From Pontederia crassipes (Eukaryota; Streptophyta; Magnoliopsida; Commelinales; Pontederiaceae): 64,000 nt of DNA. Positions within the stretch are counted from its first letter, which is position 1, and every line of letters begins with the position of its first letter. Location: NCBI GenBank assembly GCA_030549335.1, contig CM060188.1, forward strand, positions 42,311,696-42,375,695, in the 5' to 3' direction. The translations under genes were made by a program, and so were the position numbers. The notes beneath the pieces are model-generated. The model was not told the DNA's origin. It saw nothing but the letters and a program-made list of their open reading frames with translations, and made no database searches. Of this stretch, positions 23,801 to 34,164 are shown piece after piece.

Positions 23801-25187
23801 CTGAAAGCACATGCAAAAAAACAAAGGAGAGAGAGTGATAACAGAAGTATGGAACTGATAACTCTTTTAACTAGATGAGATAGGAACGTTTCCTAAAAGC
23901 TTGATCTTGTAGGGACAGAGACATCAATATACTCAACTTCATGCATATACTGATCTTTCACTAGCGTACGGATACAGCAGGGATAAATATGTTTTATATT
24001 CACAACTTCCTCAAGATTCAAATTCAAAATCTGCTCTTATACCATACTAACATTTCAGTACTCGATAAAATCATCTTTAATTTTTTACATCTTTAGGGGT
24101 GTTCACGGGTCGGGTCATACCTTTTGGGGCAGCAAATCCTGCCTAACCCGACCCGGTTCGGGTGGGGTGGTCAGGTTACTCGACCACCATTTTTTACTTT
24201 TTTTAAATTTTTTACTTACTTTTTTGCATTATTTAATATAAAATATTATTCTATATTCATTTAAAAGTATTAAAATAAATGTTCTCAGTATTTATATATT
24301 ACTTTCATACTTAAAATATTTTAATTTTAATTTTTATAATTTTTAAATCAAATATATGATTAAAATTGAATAAAAAGTAAAAGATAAAAAATAAATTAAA
24401 TAATCAAGTCATCCGGTCAGGTCATCAGATTGGGTCTTCAGGTCAATTCGGTCAAAATTTTTCAACCCATACCCGACCCAAATCGGGCTCAGGTTCACGG
24501 GATGGTAAACGCCCCTAGACATCTTATAGGAAGAAATCTTGCACGGTAGTTAAAAGCATTAATAATAAACAAGCTAATGGCATTGCTAACAAATAGAAAC
24601 AACATCAACAACTACAGCATTAAGTTTCAAGGTCCTAAACCCTATTTGCAGTCACAAGATATTAAATTCAGTGACAATAGTTCAGAGGATGAGGATAGAC
24701 ACTGGAACTGGGTGACTTCACTTCCCTTTGTTGGAAAAAGAAAATAAAAGTCACAAAATGTCAGTGTAATGTGAACTTTAATCCAACAAAAACATCATAA
24801 CCGCCTCACCTCAATCCGCAAACGTTATTTACCTACAACCTTGTGTGACAATTCATCAAACGGTTCATCAACGACAGTTTGGCTAAATCGAAACTGATCA
24901 ATCATTATAGGACATGAAGTATATTCGTCGTGTAAAGGACTAGGAAGGGAAGAGCATCACGATACCGATTTAGAGGACTCCGAAACGGTACGCTCCTGCT
25001 GGACGGGTTGGTCGGCAGCGGAAGAAGAGTAGCGAGTGAAGGAGGCGGCGGTCGTGGCGACGGTGGCGGGGGAGAAGCCGATGATGGCTTGCGGTTTGCG
25101 AAGGGAGGGAAGAGACCTAAGAGGTAGGCCGTCAAGGAAGACAACCCTGGAGGAAGCCGAGCATGTCAAGCGGGAAAGAAGAAGCAT
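5668..25187 (-). CDS. rsmI-like: RsmI-type organellar 16S rRNA (cytidine-2'-O)-methyltransferase gene, 8 exons, 3' end missing
   Basis: Eight exons joined by GT..AG sites and matching phases give 329 codons. The protein starts with a Ser/Thr/Arg-rich, acid-poor leader of about 60 residues typical of a plastid or mitochondrial transit peptide. The SAM-dependent tetrapyrrole-methylase fold of RsmI follows: TPIGNLEDITLRAL, EDTRHS, SYHKFNE, ALISDAGTPCISDPG, PIPGPSAPVSAFSASGF, GFLPKHAGSRRERL, IAREMTKIHEEFWRGTL and KGEITLLIEG. Bacterial RsmI 2'-O-methylates C1402 in the decoding centre of 16S rRNA; here the inferred target is organellar small-subunit rRNA. Most of the 19.5-kb span is intron, intron 2 alone being 10.9 kb of nested transposons. 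The usual C-terminal segment of some 40 residues after LISNGHTLSM was not found below 5668, so the last exon is beyond the window, too diverged to see, or lost. Family assignment is secure; functionality is not proven. Confidence 0.9.
7451..7493 (-). CDS. rsmI-like: RsmI-like gene, exon 7 (43-nt micro-exon)
   Basis: Acceptor TTATCAG|GTCTTG, donor GAAGAG|GTAATG. With the AG from exon 6 it encodes RSCVIAREMTKIHEE, the conserved catalytic-domain segment preceding FWRGTL. Flanking introns are 2.2 and 1.6 kb. Confidence 0.9.
8040..8290 (+). mobile_element. LTR-like fragment, copy 2 (intron 6 of RsmI gene)
   Basis: Relative of the 1331-1560 block (shared GGGCCTTC, TTGATGAATGAAAA and CTATGTGGATTA motifs in the same order), in the same orientation. 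Lies in the 2.2-kb intron between exons 6 and 7. Boundaries uncertain. Confidence 0.35.
8967..9164 (-). mobile_element. copia-type gag fragment
   Basis: A 65-codon minus-strand open frame contains SVKLNGKNFSDWSALVEVWF. This resembles the KLNGxNYxxW motif at the start of Ty1/copia Gag proteins. Isolated scrap within intron 6 of the RsmI gene. Confidence 0.45.
9426..9677 (+). mobile_element. TRIM/SMART-type miniature LTR retrotransposon
   Basis: About 252 bp with two ~78-bp terminal repeats (about 9426-9503 and 9599-9677) sharing TTATAAAAT(C/T)AATGA, ACTTTTAGGATAATTGGTAG and TTTCACA. Immediately after the first repeat is TGGTATCAGAGCC (9504-9516), the initiator-tRNA-Met primer-binding site. 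A purine tract (GGTGGGAG) precedes the second repeat. The 95-bp interior codes for nothing. Same family as the array at 52.3-53.5 kb. No TSD evident. Confidence 0.75.
9697..9841 (-). CDS. rsmI-like: RsmI-like gene, exon 6
   Basis: Acceptor TTATAG|TTGGC, donor TCAAG|GTAAAC, 145 nt. Encodes (G)VGFLPKHAGSRRERLEFA, NDTATQIFFVPPHKLHQFLD and EVSTIFGSS. FLPKHAGSRRERL matches the conserved GFLP..GSRR region. A TRIM element ends 19 bp beyond its donor. Confidence 0.9.
9933..10041 (-). CDS. rsmI-like: RsmI-like gene, exon 5
   Basis: Acceptor ATGCAG|GCAAAG, donor AGATTTG|GTAAGA, 109 nt. Encodes AKLCVSEGIAVIPIPGPSAP and then VSAFSASGFSTNEFRF. PIPGPSA is highly conserved in RsmI. The intron to exon 6 is only 91 bp. 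Confidence 0.9.
10465..11600 (-). mobile_element. LINE 3' fragment
   Basis: The minus-strand frame at 10977-11399 reads FPRLLALAAHPDSSVAEVWS and GTGSWTPLSYRTSQIGSS, matching post-RT segments of the LINEs at 14.7 and 43.2 kb. The 3' end at 10465-10512 has the GGAGAAAAAGGAT...GTCATCC stem-loop of this LINE group. 5'-truncated, in intron 4 of the RsmI gene. Confidence 0.65.
11821..11949 (-). CDS. rsmI-like: RsmI-like gene, exon 4 (SAM-binding loop)
   Basis: 43 codons between TTTCAG|ATCAGT and GAGTTG|GTAGGT. Contains ISYHKFNESERGA and VVALISDAGTPCISDPG, the glycine/serine loop of the methylase family. Phase 0 at both ends. Confidence 0.92.
12089..12185 (-). CDS. rsmI-like: RsmI-like gene, exon 3
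   Basis: Acceptor TTGTAG|TGCATT, donor CCTTTG|GTGAAG. It completes the split Arg of exon 2 and encodes ALRILKSANVILAEDTRHSR, then KLLQHYNIKTPL. EDTRHS is a conserved RsmI motif. A 10.9-kb intron separates it from exon 2. Confidence 0.9.
12297..12740. mobile_element. Mutator-like MITE, long inverted repeats, 10-bp TSD
   Basis: A 444-bp near-palindrome: GGAAAAATTACACCAAATGC at the left end is mirrored by GCATTTGGTGTAATTTTTCC at the right. The symmetry runs inward for about 200 bp per arm (GTGTCAGCGCCACGTCAGCT near the centre), with an A-rich loop. Flanked by the 10-bp direct repeat TTATTTCCTT (12287-12296 and 12741-12750), the TSD size of Mutator-like elements. Lies 111 bp upstream of RsmI exon 3 within intron 2. 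Confidence 0.85.
13250..14654 (+). mobile_element. LINE RT-to-C-terminal fragment, plus strand
   Basis: Plus-strand frames give WMKRCITTSSFS, GVRQGCP, QYVNDTILFIEGNSPEAQ (a YADD-box variant with Asn), ARSLSRGGRLIVLNSVLTTL, LVDWSSVCKPKAEGGLGVLA and KIKAPMKIKILIWLV. These are in the order of a non-LTR RT and downstream region, with several frameshifts. It ends abruptly at 14654, where an opposite-strand LINE begins. Confidence 0.75.
15012..15331 (+). repeat. 5' LTR of the gag-only element
   Basis: 320 bp, TGATAG...CTATCA; same length as its 3' partner with a modest number of differences, implying fairly recent insertion. Confidence 0.9.
15362..17400 (+). pseudogene. gypsy-type gag-protease polyprotein, interrupted
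   Basis: ATG at 15362 just after the primer-binding site. The gag core runs from MEFPKFEGGDPRGWILKAEK, is broken at 15766 by the SINE chimera, and resumes at about 16194 with QTPEDAKVDIASMYLEGDAL in its original meaning. An in-frame TGA at 16450-16452 (a Trp position in relatives) is a second lesion. A zinc knuckle follows (CFKCNEKFFLGHRC, about 16.75 kb). Next is a retropepsin with the active-site box IILVDSGSSHNF (about 16.97 kb). The frame ends at 17400, before any RT. Plant gypsy relatives continue into RT-RNaseH-integrase; here these are absent, not mutated. Confidence 0.85.
15766..16193 (+). mobile_element. Au-type SINE with an extra 253-bp 5' segment
   Basis: The last 175 bp (16019-16193) match the other Au-type SINEs here, from AACTCCGCC to the TTGTTG tail (Au SINEs are widespread in angiosperms and end in such a tail). 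The preceding 253 bp are absent from the other copies. The whole 428-bp block is bounded by one perfect 9-bp TSD, TTATTATCA (15757-15765 and 16194-16202), so both parts entered together. It disrupts the gag frame. Confidence 0.8.
17466..17785 (+). repeat. 3' LTR of the gag-only element
   Basis: 320 bp copy of 15012-15331, preceded by a G-rich polypurine tract at 17451-17460 and followed by the AATTA TSD. Confidence 0.9.
20882..22076. repeat. Tandem array, 3 units of about 397 bp
   Basis: Three units start at 20882, 21277 and 21679 with AATATTGCGGAGTA(C/T)CAAG and each ends near CACACTCGTCATATC(C/T)GTGA. Units 2 and 3 are the most alike; unit 3 diverges slightly toward its end. No coding potential. 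The array lies between two minus-strand LINE ORF1 regions in intron 2 of the RsmI gene. Confidence 0.95.
22090..22880 (-). mobile_element. LINE ORF1-like fragment
   Basis: A 241-codon minus-strand open stretch (22154-22879) contains a zinc-knuckle-like CYRCQDRGHLQRD (final Cys missing) followed by PAFVELNAAGRTYTILVHEK. The organisation resembles LINE ORF1. No RT is attached; whether it belongs to the LINE at 14.7-20.9 kb is unclear. Confidence 0.5.
23066..23133 (-). CDS. rsmI-like: RsmI-like gene, exon 2
   Basis: Acceptor CTGTAG|AATCC and donor TTGCG|GTATGT bound 68 nt encoding NPLISGLYLVSTPIGNLEDI followed by TL and a split Arg codon. TPIGNLEDITLR is the N-terminal signature of RsmI methyltransferases. 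Too short to stand out as an ORF; found by its motif. Confidence 0.9.
24094..24517. mobile_element. hAT-like MITE
   Basis: The ends TAGGGGTGTTCAC and GTAAACGCCCCTA are imperfect inverted repeats. Flanks (T/G)ACATCTT match at 7 of 8 positions, the 8-bp TSD size of hAT elements. The GGGTCGGGT / ACCCGACCC subterminal repeats and AT-rich core are typical of plant hAT MITEs. In intron 1 of the RsmI gene. Confidence 0.7.
24966..25187 (-). CDS. rsmI-like: RsmI-like gene, exon 1 (transit peptide)
   Basis: 74 codons from ATG at 25187 (MLLLSRLTCSASS...) to the donor TCG|GTATCG. The open frame extends upstream of this ATG, but only with a GTG, so 25187 is the first ATG. The residues are rich in Ser, Arg, Leu and Ala with few acids until a QQERTVSESSKS linker, as in organelle-import presequences. 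Phase 0 join to exon 2. Confidence 0.85.
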
Positions 25188-27628
25188 TGCACTACGATTA
25201 AGTGCCTGCAGAATGTTTGTCGAAATCACTACCTCAGACGCAAGATATCATATATTTAATTTGATTTCGCTCGTATTTTTACATTTTCCCAAAAGTCGAG
25301 GCAAAGCGTCGCACAATTTACAATTTATATATTTATTCAGTAGTTACTAGTTACTAATGCTAATAGCTCTCCGTATTTATTTATTATAAAATTAATATTA
25401 CATTACGATATTTAAGAACCATGAATTTTAGCTTTTTAACAATTAAAGGTGACAGATAGAAAGTATTGACTCGAATGAAAAATAAATTATATCATTTAAA
25501 TTATATTCGAAGAAAAGGTTTCAAATTATACTAAACTACCTTTAATTATTATATATATATATATACATAAATAAATAAACATTTATATGTATAACATAAA
25601 CAATATTTTTCTTTAAAAATATGGTTTTTAAAAACCAACTAAATTTTAAAAATAACATTCATTTTTAAGAAAGATATTTTTGATCTCCTACTTCTAATCA
25701 GATTAAATTAACTTTTCTTTTTACAATAGCCTCATTTAATTTTTTTTTTTTTGTATAAATACATTACTTGGGCATGCTTTTCATTTTAGATGAGAAAAAA
25801 GATAACTTTTTATTTAAATTAACTAAAACTCCTACTTATACATATATTGTTATCTTATAAAATAAATTTTAAAATTAATCAAATAATAAAATAAATTGTA
25901 AAAATTGTTCGAAGATTAAAATTCATTAAAGATACTTTTATGTGTACAATGAAATATAACCTCATCCTAAACTTGCTTATTCAATATGGGGACTTGTATT
26001 ATAAATTATAATTTCTTATTACTTAAAGTTAAACTTGGATGAGTTAAACATGTTTGATATTTAAAAAATTTACAATGTTGAGTAATCGTAATTGTGAAAA
26101 GTACTTGGACGATACATGTAGAAAGATAAGTATTAAGAAAAGTAATTTAGTGACAAGATGGAAGTGATTAGACTATATTGGTTTTGAGCTTTGTCTTGAC
26201 CATTCAAATATTTAAGTTTTGAGGACTTTAATGTATACATTTTTCAACATATATTTAATATTATATTTATTTTATTTTTATTAATTTGATCATGAGATGC
26301 ATTATTTGATCAGTTTTTAGTCGATAACCTTTTTCTAGTATTTTATAACAAAATCATTTGGAAGAGACAAAAAGAACTCAAAGAAGAACCACGTCAAACA
26401 GGGGCAATTACTTTTGAAATATCAAAGCATCAATTTTCATGGGCCACGACATCTTGATCACGATCAGTAATTTTCATTGATAATTACACTATGGTCATGA
26501 CATCAATAGTGACAAGTAGCTTAAATATTAGAGATTTCGTGGCCCTGTTACAAAGGTATCATGACCATTACTATGTCACAAGATGCTCTTAGTGGCTCTA
26601 ACAAAAGCTGTACATTTGAACATTTAAGAAATGACGGATCGTGAAGTCCATGTAACGATCATAACATGCTCAATAAAAAAAAAAAGAAATTACACATTGT
26701 CTTGCGTAAGGACACGTGAGTTGGTCACCTGATCTTTAGACGTGAAAGTCAATGAGCGAATTTGACAACATTTGGGATGACTAGTACCTAATGGGGATTG
26801 GGATGATTGGCTTTAAATAGAATGATGACCAGTCATTCAATCATTGATATGAAAATGGTATCTCATAAAAATATATGAACACATTAAAATGACATGTACG
26901 ATATATATATATATATATATATGAACCCATATGACTCACGAAGAACGCGACGTTGATGAAATAAGAATGACATATATGCCATGATGATTGTATGGTATGC
27001 CATTTAGGATGCATGTGTATGTAGTTTATAACATGCATTATTATCAATGATGTTGATTGCATATGGCATATAGAAAGTATGATTAATGTGCCTCGACATA
27101 TTTTAACTAGAGAATTTTCCTATGCTTATGGATGATGAGGATTCCTAAGATTATTGATGGTGGGCTCACGGCGAACAATTGCACTTGTGATGGTCGGACT
27201 AAAAGGTATAAGTTATCTCATATTGGGTTTAATTATGCGTCAAGCGATTTTACATGTACTTTTCTTTATTTGTTTCGATATATTTTTTTACAAATAATTT
27301 ATATGATCATTGATGATAATAAAAACATAATTTAAATTATTAACAATAATTATATTCATCATTTTCATAATTTTATAAACATATACATATTATTATCCAT
27401 CATAATAGATATAATTATTATATTTTGTATAACTTTTGTGCTATAAAATTATTTTTTATTATTATCAATCATCCTTAAAACTATTCATAAAAAAGATATA
27501 AAAAATAATAAAAGAAAGTATGTGTAAAGATGTTTGTCATGCGTTTTACACAGAAGACGCTTCACACTGATGTTAAATCGATATTTTATTATGTTTTATA
27601 TTATTGTCTAACGGATCATGGGTCTTTG
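25188..27628. other. Intergenic AT-rich sequence
   Basis: Nothing recognised apart from short TA microsatellites near 25.55 and 26.9 kb. The RsmI promoter should lie just above 25188, but no convincing TATA box was assigned. Confidence 0.5.
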
Positions 27629-30438
27629 TGTCACGGACGTGCATAAATATCATTTTAATATAATCTTACCTTTAATTAGCATTTTAAGTAAGTTTAAATG
27701 ATTATATAGTCATGGTTGTGTGTAACAACTAACCTTTGAATTAAAGCATAATCATAATTAAATTATCGATAAGCGCTATAAAGAAATTATATAAGATTAT
27801 TAGGAATAAATTATAATATTTATAAATATTATAATAAACATGTTTAATTATAATTAACTAATGTTAATTAAAAATTTAACACTAATTTTTAACCAAATAA
27901 TATGATTGGGCCTACATTTCAACCAATAGGGTTTCAAGCATCTGAAGCAGGTAGCTCACCAGCTGCTTAGAAATTAATTTTTACAAGCTGTCATATGACG
28001 TGTTAAGATTCTGAAAAAATATATAAATCATTTATTCGTATTAACTGCAAGCCGAAAAATTTTCAAAATCAGATCCATTGCCGAACAGCCTGAGGAAATT
28101 CGACAAGTTTGATGGGTTATGGTGAATCTGCGAATCCGAAACTGACCTTAAACTTCATATGCTCATATCTTCGTAAGTAGTTCTTCATAAATCCTGAAAA
28201 TTCGCATGGTTCATCCTCTCGATGTTAGCTTTCTATGACCATGAGAATCATATAAAAAGGCCTTCTGTAGAGGAAGTTATGAATCGAGCACCGTAGGTCG
28301 CTCACTCTGTCCCGAGTGTAAATAGAATTATGGTTTGAAATTTAGACATGTTAAATTATATTTCACAAGGGTTCGGTGAGAAGTGGAATCATTCAATTTG
28401 GATGTGCAGATGTGGAGAAATGATTTTTTTCATTACATAGTGAGTTTTCTATTAGGTTTCAGAAAATTAATAGAACACAAATCGAATTGACTAATTTTTT
28501 ATAGAGTTATACAACGAGTTAAATTCTCTAATTTTTATGAAAAAATACTAAGGAAATTTAGTTTTCAAAAAATTATTATCTAGTAAAATGGATAAGTATG
28601 AATAAACATATAAATAAATTTTTCTATGACACACAATCTGCCAAGGCACAAACCTTAGGTAAGGTTGCCTTAGATCTTATGACTTACTCACTTGGACTTA
28701 GTTAATAATATTTGAGGGTTGAAAACCTTAGTAAGTGTAGTTTCTAATTTATCCAGAATCATGATATTTGCATTTATAGTTAAGAAGTTATGAATTATTC
28801 ATTGACAAGTACTCAGTCTGAAATATTAAAATAACACCTAATTAAACTTTAAAAAATTGAACAGTTGGGAGTGTGAAGTAACATATGAACATAAACACCT
28901 GAAATTATACATTAGTATTAGAAGTAATTATATGCATTTTAAGGTGAATAAGTGTTCATGCATGAACATGCATTACATATTGTTATTATTAGTAACTGGA
29001 AAATAAAATAGCATCATTGCTTGTAGGAAACCAACAAGATATAAGTAAAAGGAGAAAAATCTAATAAACTTCTTTGAAAACATAAAGCACAATGTGGATG
29101 GGTAAATTTACAACATAGCAAAATAGTATATGTTACTTCTTTTATTTATGATATTATTTTAAGTAAAGATTATTAATAGTATTGTTATTGAAACATATCT
29201 TGAGTTAAGAAAAATATTAATGATATGTTCCAAAGATTTCATATGAAATGGAGTATCCATTTACATCAAAATATTTTCAGGGAACAATGTTTGTGAAGTG
29301 AAAATAAGTTTTACTTGATAATGATATGTGATTATGACATGTATATTTTGATATTATTAAACTCCATGTGTACATTGACCATGCTGAATGAAAAAGGTTT
29401 TTGGGACTGCATTCGATATACATGAAGCATTTGGGGCATATATCGAGTGTCTTTGCCCTTTGGAGGCTGCTCTGCGTGCACGTATTGACTTATGATTGCT
29501 CTGTGTATTTGATAATCATGATTTGGGTGATACACAATCATGATTGGGATACGTATTGACCCATGATTTGCTCTACATATTTGAGACTCTTGATTGTGAA
29601 GCTCAGATTAACTGTATGACACACGATCATAGAGGGATACATATTGATCCATGATTTGCTCTGTGTATCAGATACTCTTGATTATGAAGCTCTGCTTAAC
29701 TGTATGACACATGATCATAGAAGGATGTGTATTGACCCATGATGAGTATGTGCAATGATACATGTGTGGAGTTTAACTTTGAATATGATGATATCTTGAA
29801 TAATTTTTATTTATGTAAAAGTTCATATGATTTGAAAACTTATGTGATATGAGTTATGCTTTAAATGTTTTCTCACATGGAAAACCTAATTATTTAAATG
29901 TTATATGCACTCGTACTGTTTCCCTATGTTGTACATTTATTCCACTCACTGAGCAAACGATTGTTGCTCACATTACTCTTGTTGAATTTTTCAGATGATT
30001 CTAAGTTCTCGAGTTAAGTTGACTCGAAACTTGGTTTGATGCATATAGAAAAAGTCGAACCATTAAAGCATTGCTATTTTTTTTACTTTTATTTTTCCCT
30101 TTATTTTTGGTTTTGAAACATACATGTAATAGATAGTCCTATATGTTGTAATTAAGTTTGTGAGCGATTTTTTGTAAGGTTGTATAAAATTTGATTATGT
30201 AGGGTGTTATATGTGAAATGGTTTGTGAAAAAAAATTATAATGATAATATGTAAATGATATATTTTATAACTATTTATTTGATCTTGATGAATATATATG
30301 CATTCTTTGTATGTATTGACAAATGACATAAGATAATTAAGGGAGGAGGTTTTGTCGATTTTATTTTTGAAATTGCTAAACATAATTAAGGAAGGTAATA
30401 GTTGGAATTAGAATTTAGTCACTGGGTGGAGTGTGACA
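27629..30438 (+). mobile_element. Solo LTR, 2.8 kb, with TSD CTTTG
   Basis: Begins TGTCACGGACGTGC and ends GAGTGTGACA, so the last 6 bp are a perfect inverted pair TGTCAC/GTGACA. Flanked by CTTTG at 27624-27628 and 30439-30443. No internal domain or second LTR in direct orientation adjoins it, so it is a solo LTR from recombination. Two partial relatives are at 36.1-38.3 kb (inverted) and 38.5-38.98 kb (direct). Confidence 0.8.
29470..29760 (+). repeat. ~88-bp tandem repeats inside the 2.8-kb LTR
   Basis: Three to four degenerate units, each with (T/C)GTATTGACCCATGATTTGCT, then CTTGATT(G/A)TGAAGCTC and GTATGACACA(C/T)GATCATAG. Partly preserved in the inverted copy (about 36.25-36.42 kb). Confidence 0.75.
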
Positions 30439-30443
30439 CTTTG

Positions 30444-31596
30444 AGTCATTGCAAAGTATTTTATATTGTTGCACTATGGGAACCTTTTATTTTAGTTATA
30501 TGATGTTAAAGCTTATGTAATTCCTGGGATAAATGCTAATATGGGTTATGGAAGTCTTCTATTATGATTTTATGTTTAATTATATATGCATGTTAAAAAT
30601 AAATTAACTTTTTTATTGTATTTTTACTGCAATTATATATGCATGTTAAGAAGTTAAATGTATTGCTGCCTATGATTCTGCTTGATGATGGGGGACTAAT
30701 TTTGACTGTTAGTTTAACCTTCGTATGTTTTGTAGCCGTAAACTTTATTATTATCACTTTATTTTAGTAGAAATGGGTAAAAATATTCAACACTAATAAA
30801 AAAATGACTAGTATTTTTTTACTGGCAATAGAATCATCGCAAATTAATTGTCCATCACCCTTTCGCGTCCTTGCATGGGGGCTCATGTGTCCATTTGAAG
30901 TTAGCTCAACTATGACTATTCATTTCCGGGCTCCGTAGATGCATTCAGCTAGGCCTCCCACGTATATCACTTGTAGTTGACTCTCTATTTTGGTGGACTA
31001 TCATAAACAAGAAGGTGAAGTGCTCCTGGCGCTGAAATTTGGCATATCTCATCCGTTTTTGAATTATTTAAGTGTACACATTGTTTTAGACAACGTAATT
31101 CTATCACTGATTTACTAGCTAATTGTGATAGAACCTCGCTTTTGAACATTTTTTGAGATGATACTCCTCCTTTGGAGGTCCTCGTCCTCGTGTACTCGGA
31201 CTTTTAGGAGTTCTTTCTAATAGATAATTTGTTTTTGTTTTTTTAAAAAAACTATGACTATTCACGAATCTAGTGGGACTCCAAATCTCAAATCAAATTT
31301 GGTCAATTAAAGTTGATTCGGATCATATAATCAATCATAAGCTTTTGATTCGACCCCACTCAGGTGAGGTTGACTCGTTATATCGGGCGGTTGAATAATT
31401 CAACAATTTTTTTCATTTTTATATTATTTAATACAAAAAGTTAATTTATTCATTTTAAATCATAAACAAAGTTTTCCAAATGTGTAAAGTACTATATTTT
31501 TTATATTTTGACTCAAATATAATATTGAAATTAAATAGAAAAAAAAAAATATATATATATATATACACATAAAGCGGAGACTTCCAAATCATTCAA
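30444..31596. other. Intergenic sequence without a gene
   Basis: AT-rich. A block near 31.28-31.40 kb shares CCGACC/GGTCGG-like and TTGACTCG motifs with MITE-type repeats but has no clear ends. No exon recognised. Confidence 0.4.
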
Positions 31597-33459
31597 TGTT
31601 ATACCTTGATAAAAATTTTGACTTTGATCGGACCTTTATTTATAACACAATAAAAGCAGAAGTCTTAAAATAACATAAATAAAAATAGCAATAAAATATA
31701 AATTTAAATAATAAGTCTTTAATTATAATTCAAAATAGTTATGATGTCACTGAATATATAAAAAAAAGTGCAGAAGTCTAATAACATGACTCAAAGTATC
31801 TAAAACAAAGGGAAAAAAATAACACTACGACACCCATGTGCACTGGACCATCACGAACATCGTCCGCTGCTGGAGCTCATCCTTAATTATTATCATTACC
31901 TCAGCATCAATGCAGGAGAAACAATAACATGTGAGCTTTGTAGCCCAATAGACGAATAATAAATCAGTGGATAAATATTAATAATACATAAGCATGGGTC
32001 AAATAGGCATGGGTAGCAATGAAATAATCAATGGAAATATAATCAATGCCATGCTATGTAAGAATGGATAGAGTAGATCAATGATATGCTCTAGATAAGA
32101 ATCAAACAATACGATGTTCTGAGTGAGATCAATGTGCCATAAAGGCTAATCAATACTCTGGATCAATGTCATCTATGCAGTATTATCAACGAGAGTTTTG
32201 GTTATAATGATGTGCCATTTATTTGATGAGGCCAATGATTGTGCACATCACAACAAATTATCGTCGCTATAGGGGAGGGTATCATCTTTTGTCACATGAC
32301 GTGGAGAGTCGTGGATGGAGACATGGTAAAGTTAGTGCCCCAACAATGCGATGAAAACAAAGCCACGAGCTCCCATCAATTCGTAATATAGGCACCCAAG
32401 CTTTTATCTTATTAATTATTTAAGTTCTTGTCTTCTCCTAGATTGAAACTTCGGATCATGCAATGCAATGTTATACTATAGATCAATATCTCAAATAAAT
32501 TAGACATAACATATATCATGAATCCACCTTAAAATAATAATAAAATAGGATCACATCATATTATGTCATCTCGACAAAACCCAGACCGAGTTATTCAATG
32601 GTCAGTGTCTCGGTCCAATCCGGTCCGAGTATGAATCAAACTCGGTTCGGATTGAATACTGGCACACCCGTGCTAGAACTCGAGTCGGGTTCAATGGAGC
32701 TCGGGCTGGATTCTGGTGTCTATGTACACACCGACGATGATGTGGGTCGGGCAACTGGGAGCTCGAGTCAAGCTCTATGTTGAGTCTACCCAAGGGCAGT
32801 CATACTCGGGCTAGGTTATATGAAACTCGGGCTGGGTTCTATGATTATGATGAAATCGTGGTCGCGACTTCACAATTTTCCATGCAATTTTCTTGGAATA
32901 AATCTCTTAAAAATAAGCATGAACACATGGAACAATGCGGGGTAGATAGGAGAAGATGCTATGGCTCTAAGTGGGTCTTTAAACATGCGAATCTATTGTT
33001 AAAATCTATCCAAAGGTTGATCCAATGTACCTCTGTTCATTTTCTCTACAATTTTGATCGAATTTTCTAGGGTCATCCACCTCCAACCTCGAAGGTCCTT
33101 CTCTCCTATTTACGTTCGTCGGTTGGTTGTGTGATTTGGTGGAGAAAATGAAATAAAATGAGTTAGGAAAACAACAATCGAAAACATGAAAGAGAATGCC
33201 TCTGTTCACCTTGGTTCGCTCGGGTTCATCTCCGACGATCTCTCCGGCGTTCGACAGTGCGTTCTTGGGTTCCTGAGGATGTGAGAGTGTTTGACGACTA
33301 GGGTAAACTTCATTATGAGGTAATTAAGGTAGTTTATTTAGGAAGGAGAAAGTTTGGTATAACCTTTAAGTTGGATAAATTTCCAACCTTTTATCTGAAT
33401 CTAATTTATTCTAGTTGATTTGATTTGGGTTTTTTTTTTCAATGGGGCCGGGTGTTACA
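31597..33459 (-). mobile_element. LTR-like block, minus orientation
   Basis: Read on the minus strand it begins TGTAACACCC and ends ...GGTATAACA, with a T-rich promoter-like end. The composition resembles plant gypsy LTRs. No TSD and no partner LTR seen, so the extent is an estimate. Its GC-richer part (32.58-32.85 kb) has repeated (A)CTCGGGC(T)GG motifs. Confidence 0.4.
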
Positions 33460-34164
33460 TGAAACATTCATCCAACGGGTAATGATATGCAAGAAACGTC
33501 AATTTTATTAAAATGCCACAAACGATGCTCCCACGACCTCATCTAGTAGGACATTCCATTGTTTTTCTTGTATATATACTTCATCCAAAAAAAGCACCTA
33601 CAACACTTCGGCAGGCCACTGCTCCTGCGAACGTCGTCAAGCTGGGAGCGTCTACAAATTCCTCCCCCACTCAGGGCGGACTGAGAACAAAAAAAGATGG
33701 GGGCCCAAGTTTTTAACCCCACACCTCTCATCAACATCAAAGCCTATCTACCGCTACAAAAAGGTAAATTTGATGTCAAGATGATATAGTAAACAATATT
33801 TAAGGGGGCCAAAGTAACATTCAATCCTAAAATTTCCATATTATCATATAAAATTAATAACATTTTAAAAAGTTGAGGGGGCCACGACCCTGCCCCCCAC
33901 TCAACACATATGTGGGTCCGTCTCTGCCCCCACTCAAGTTGCCTTGGCCTGACAGCAGACATGAATTGTCATTGCTTATGGAAGTGCTAGACAATAAACT
34001 GTAAAGTGTCATCGAGACGTCTCTGTCGCCGTCGTCTCGTCATCCAGTCAAAGCAGGGGAGCAGCATCCATGAAGGTACTATCGTCGAAGCGCCCAAGCA
34101 TCTGGATGCCCCCAACGAGTGGCTTCCATGGTGGTGCTCTCTTCATTGTCGAAGAGGCCGCACC
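33460..34164. other. Intergenic stretch, nothing recognised
   Basis: No convincing coding frame, RNA gene or transposon end. Short open frames here lack any family motif. Confidence 0.4.

Noticed and set aside
32598-33070. Short ORFs on both strands at 32.6-33.1 kb
   Set aside because: Arise from repeated CTCGGGCTGG-type motifs inside the LTR-like block; overlapping frames on both strands and no domain.
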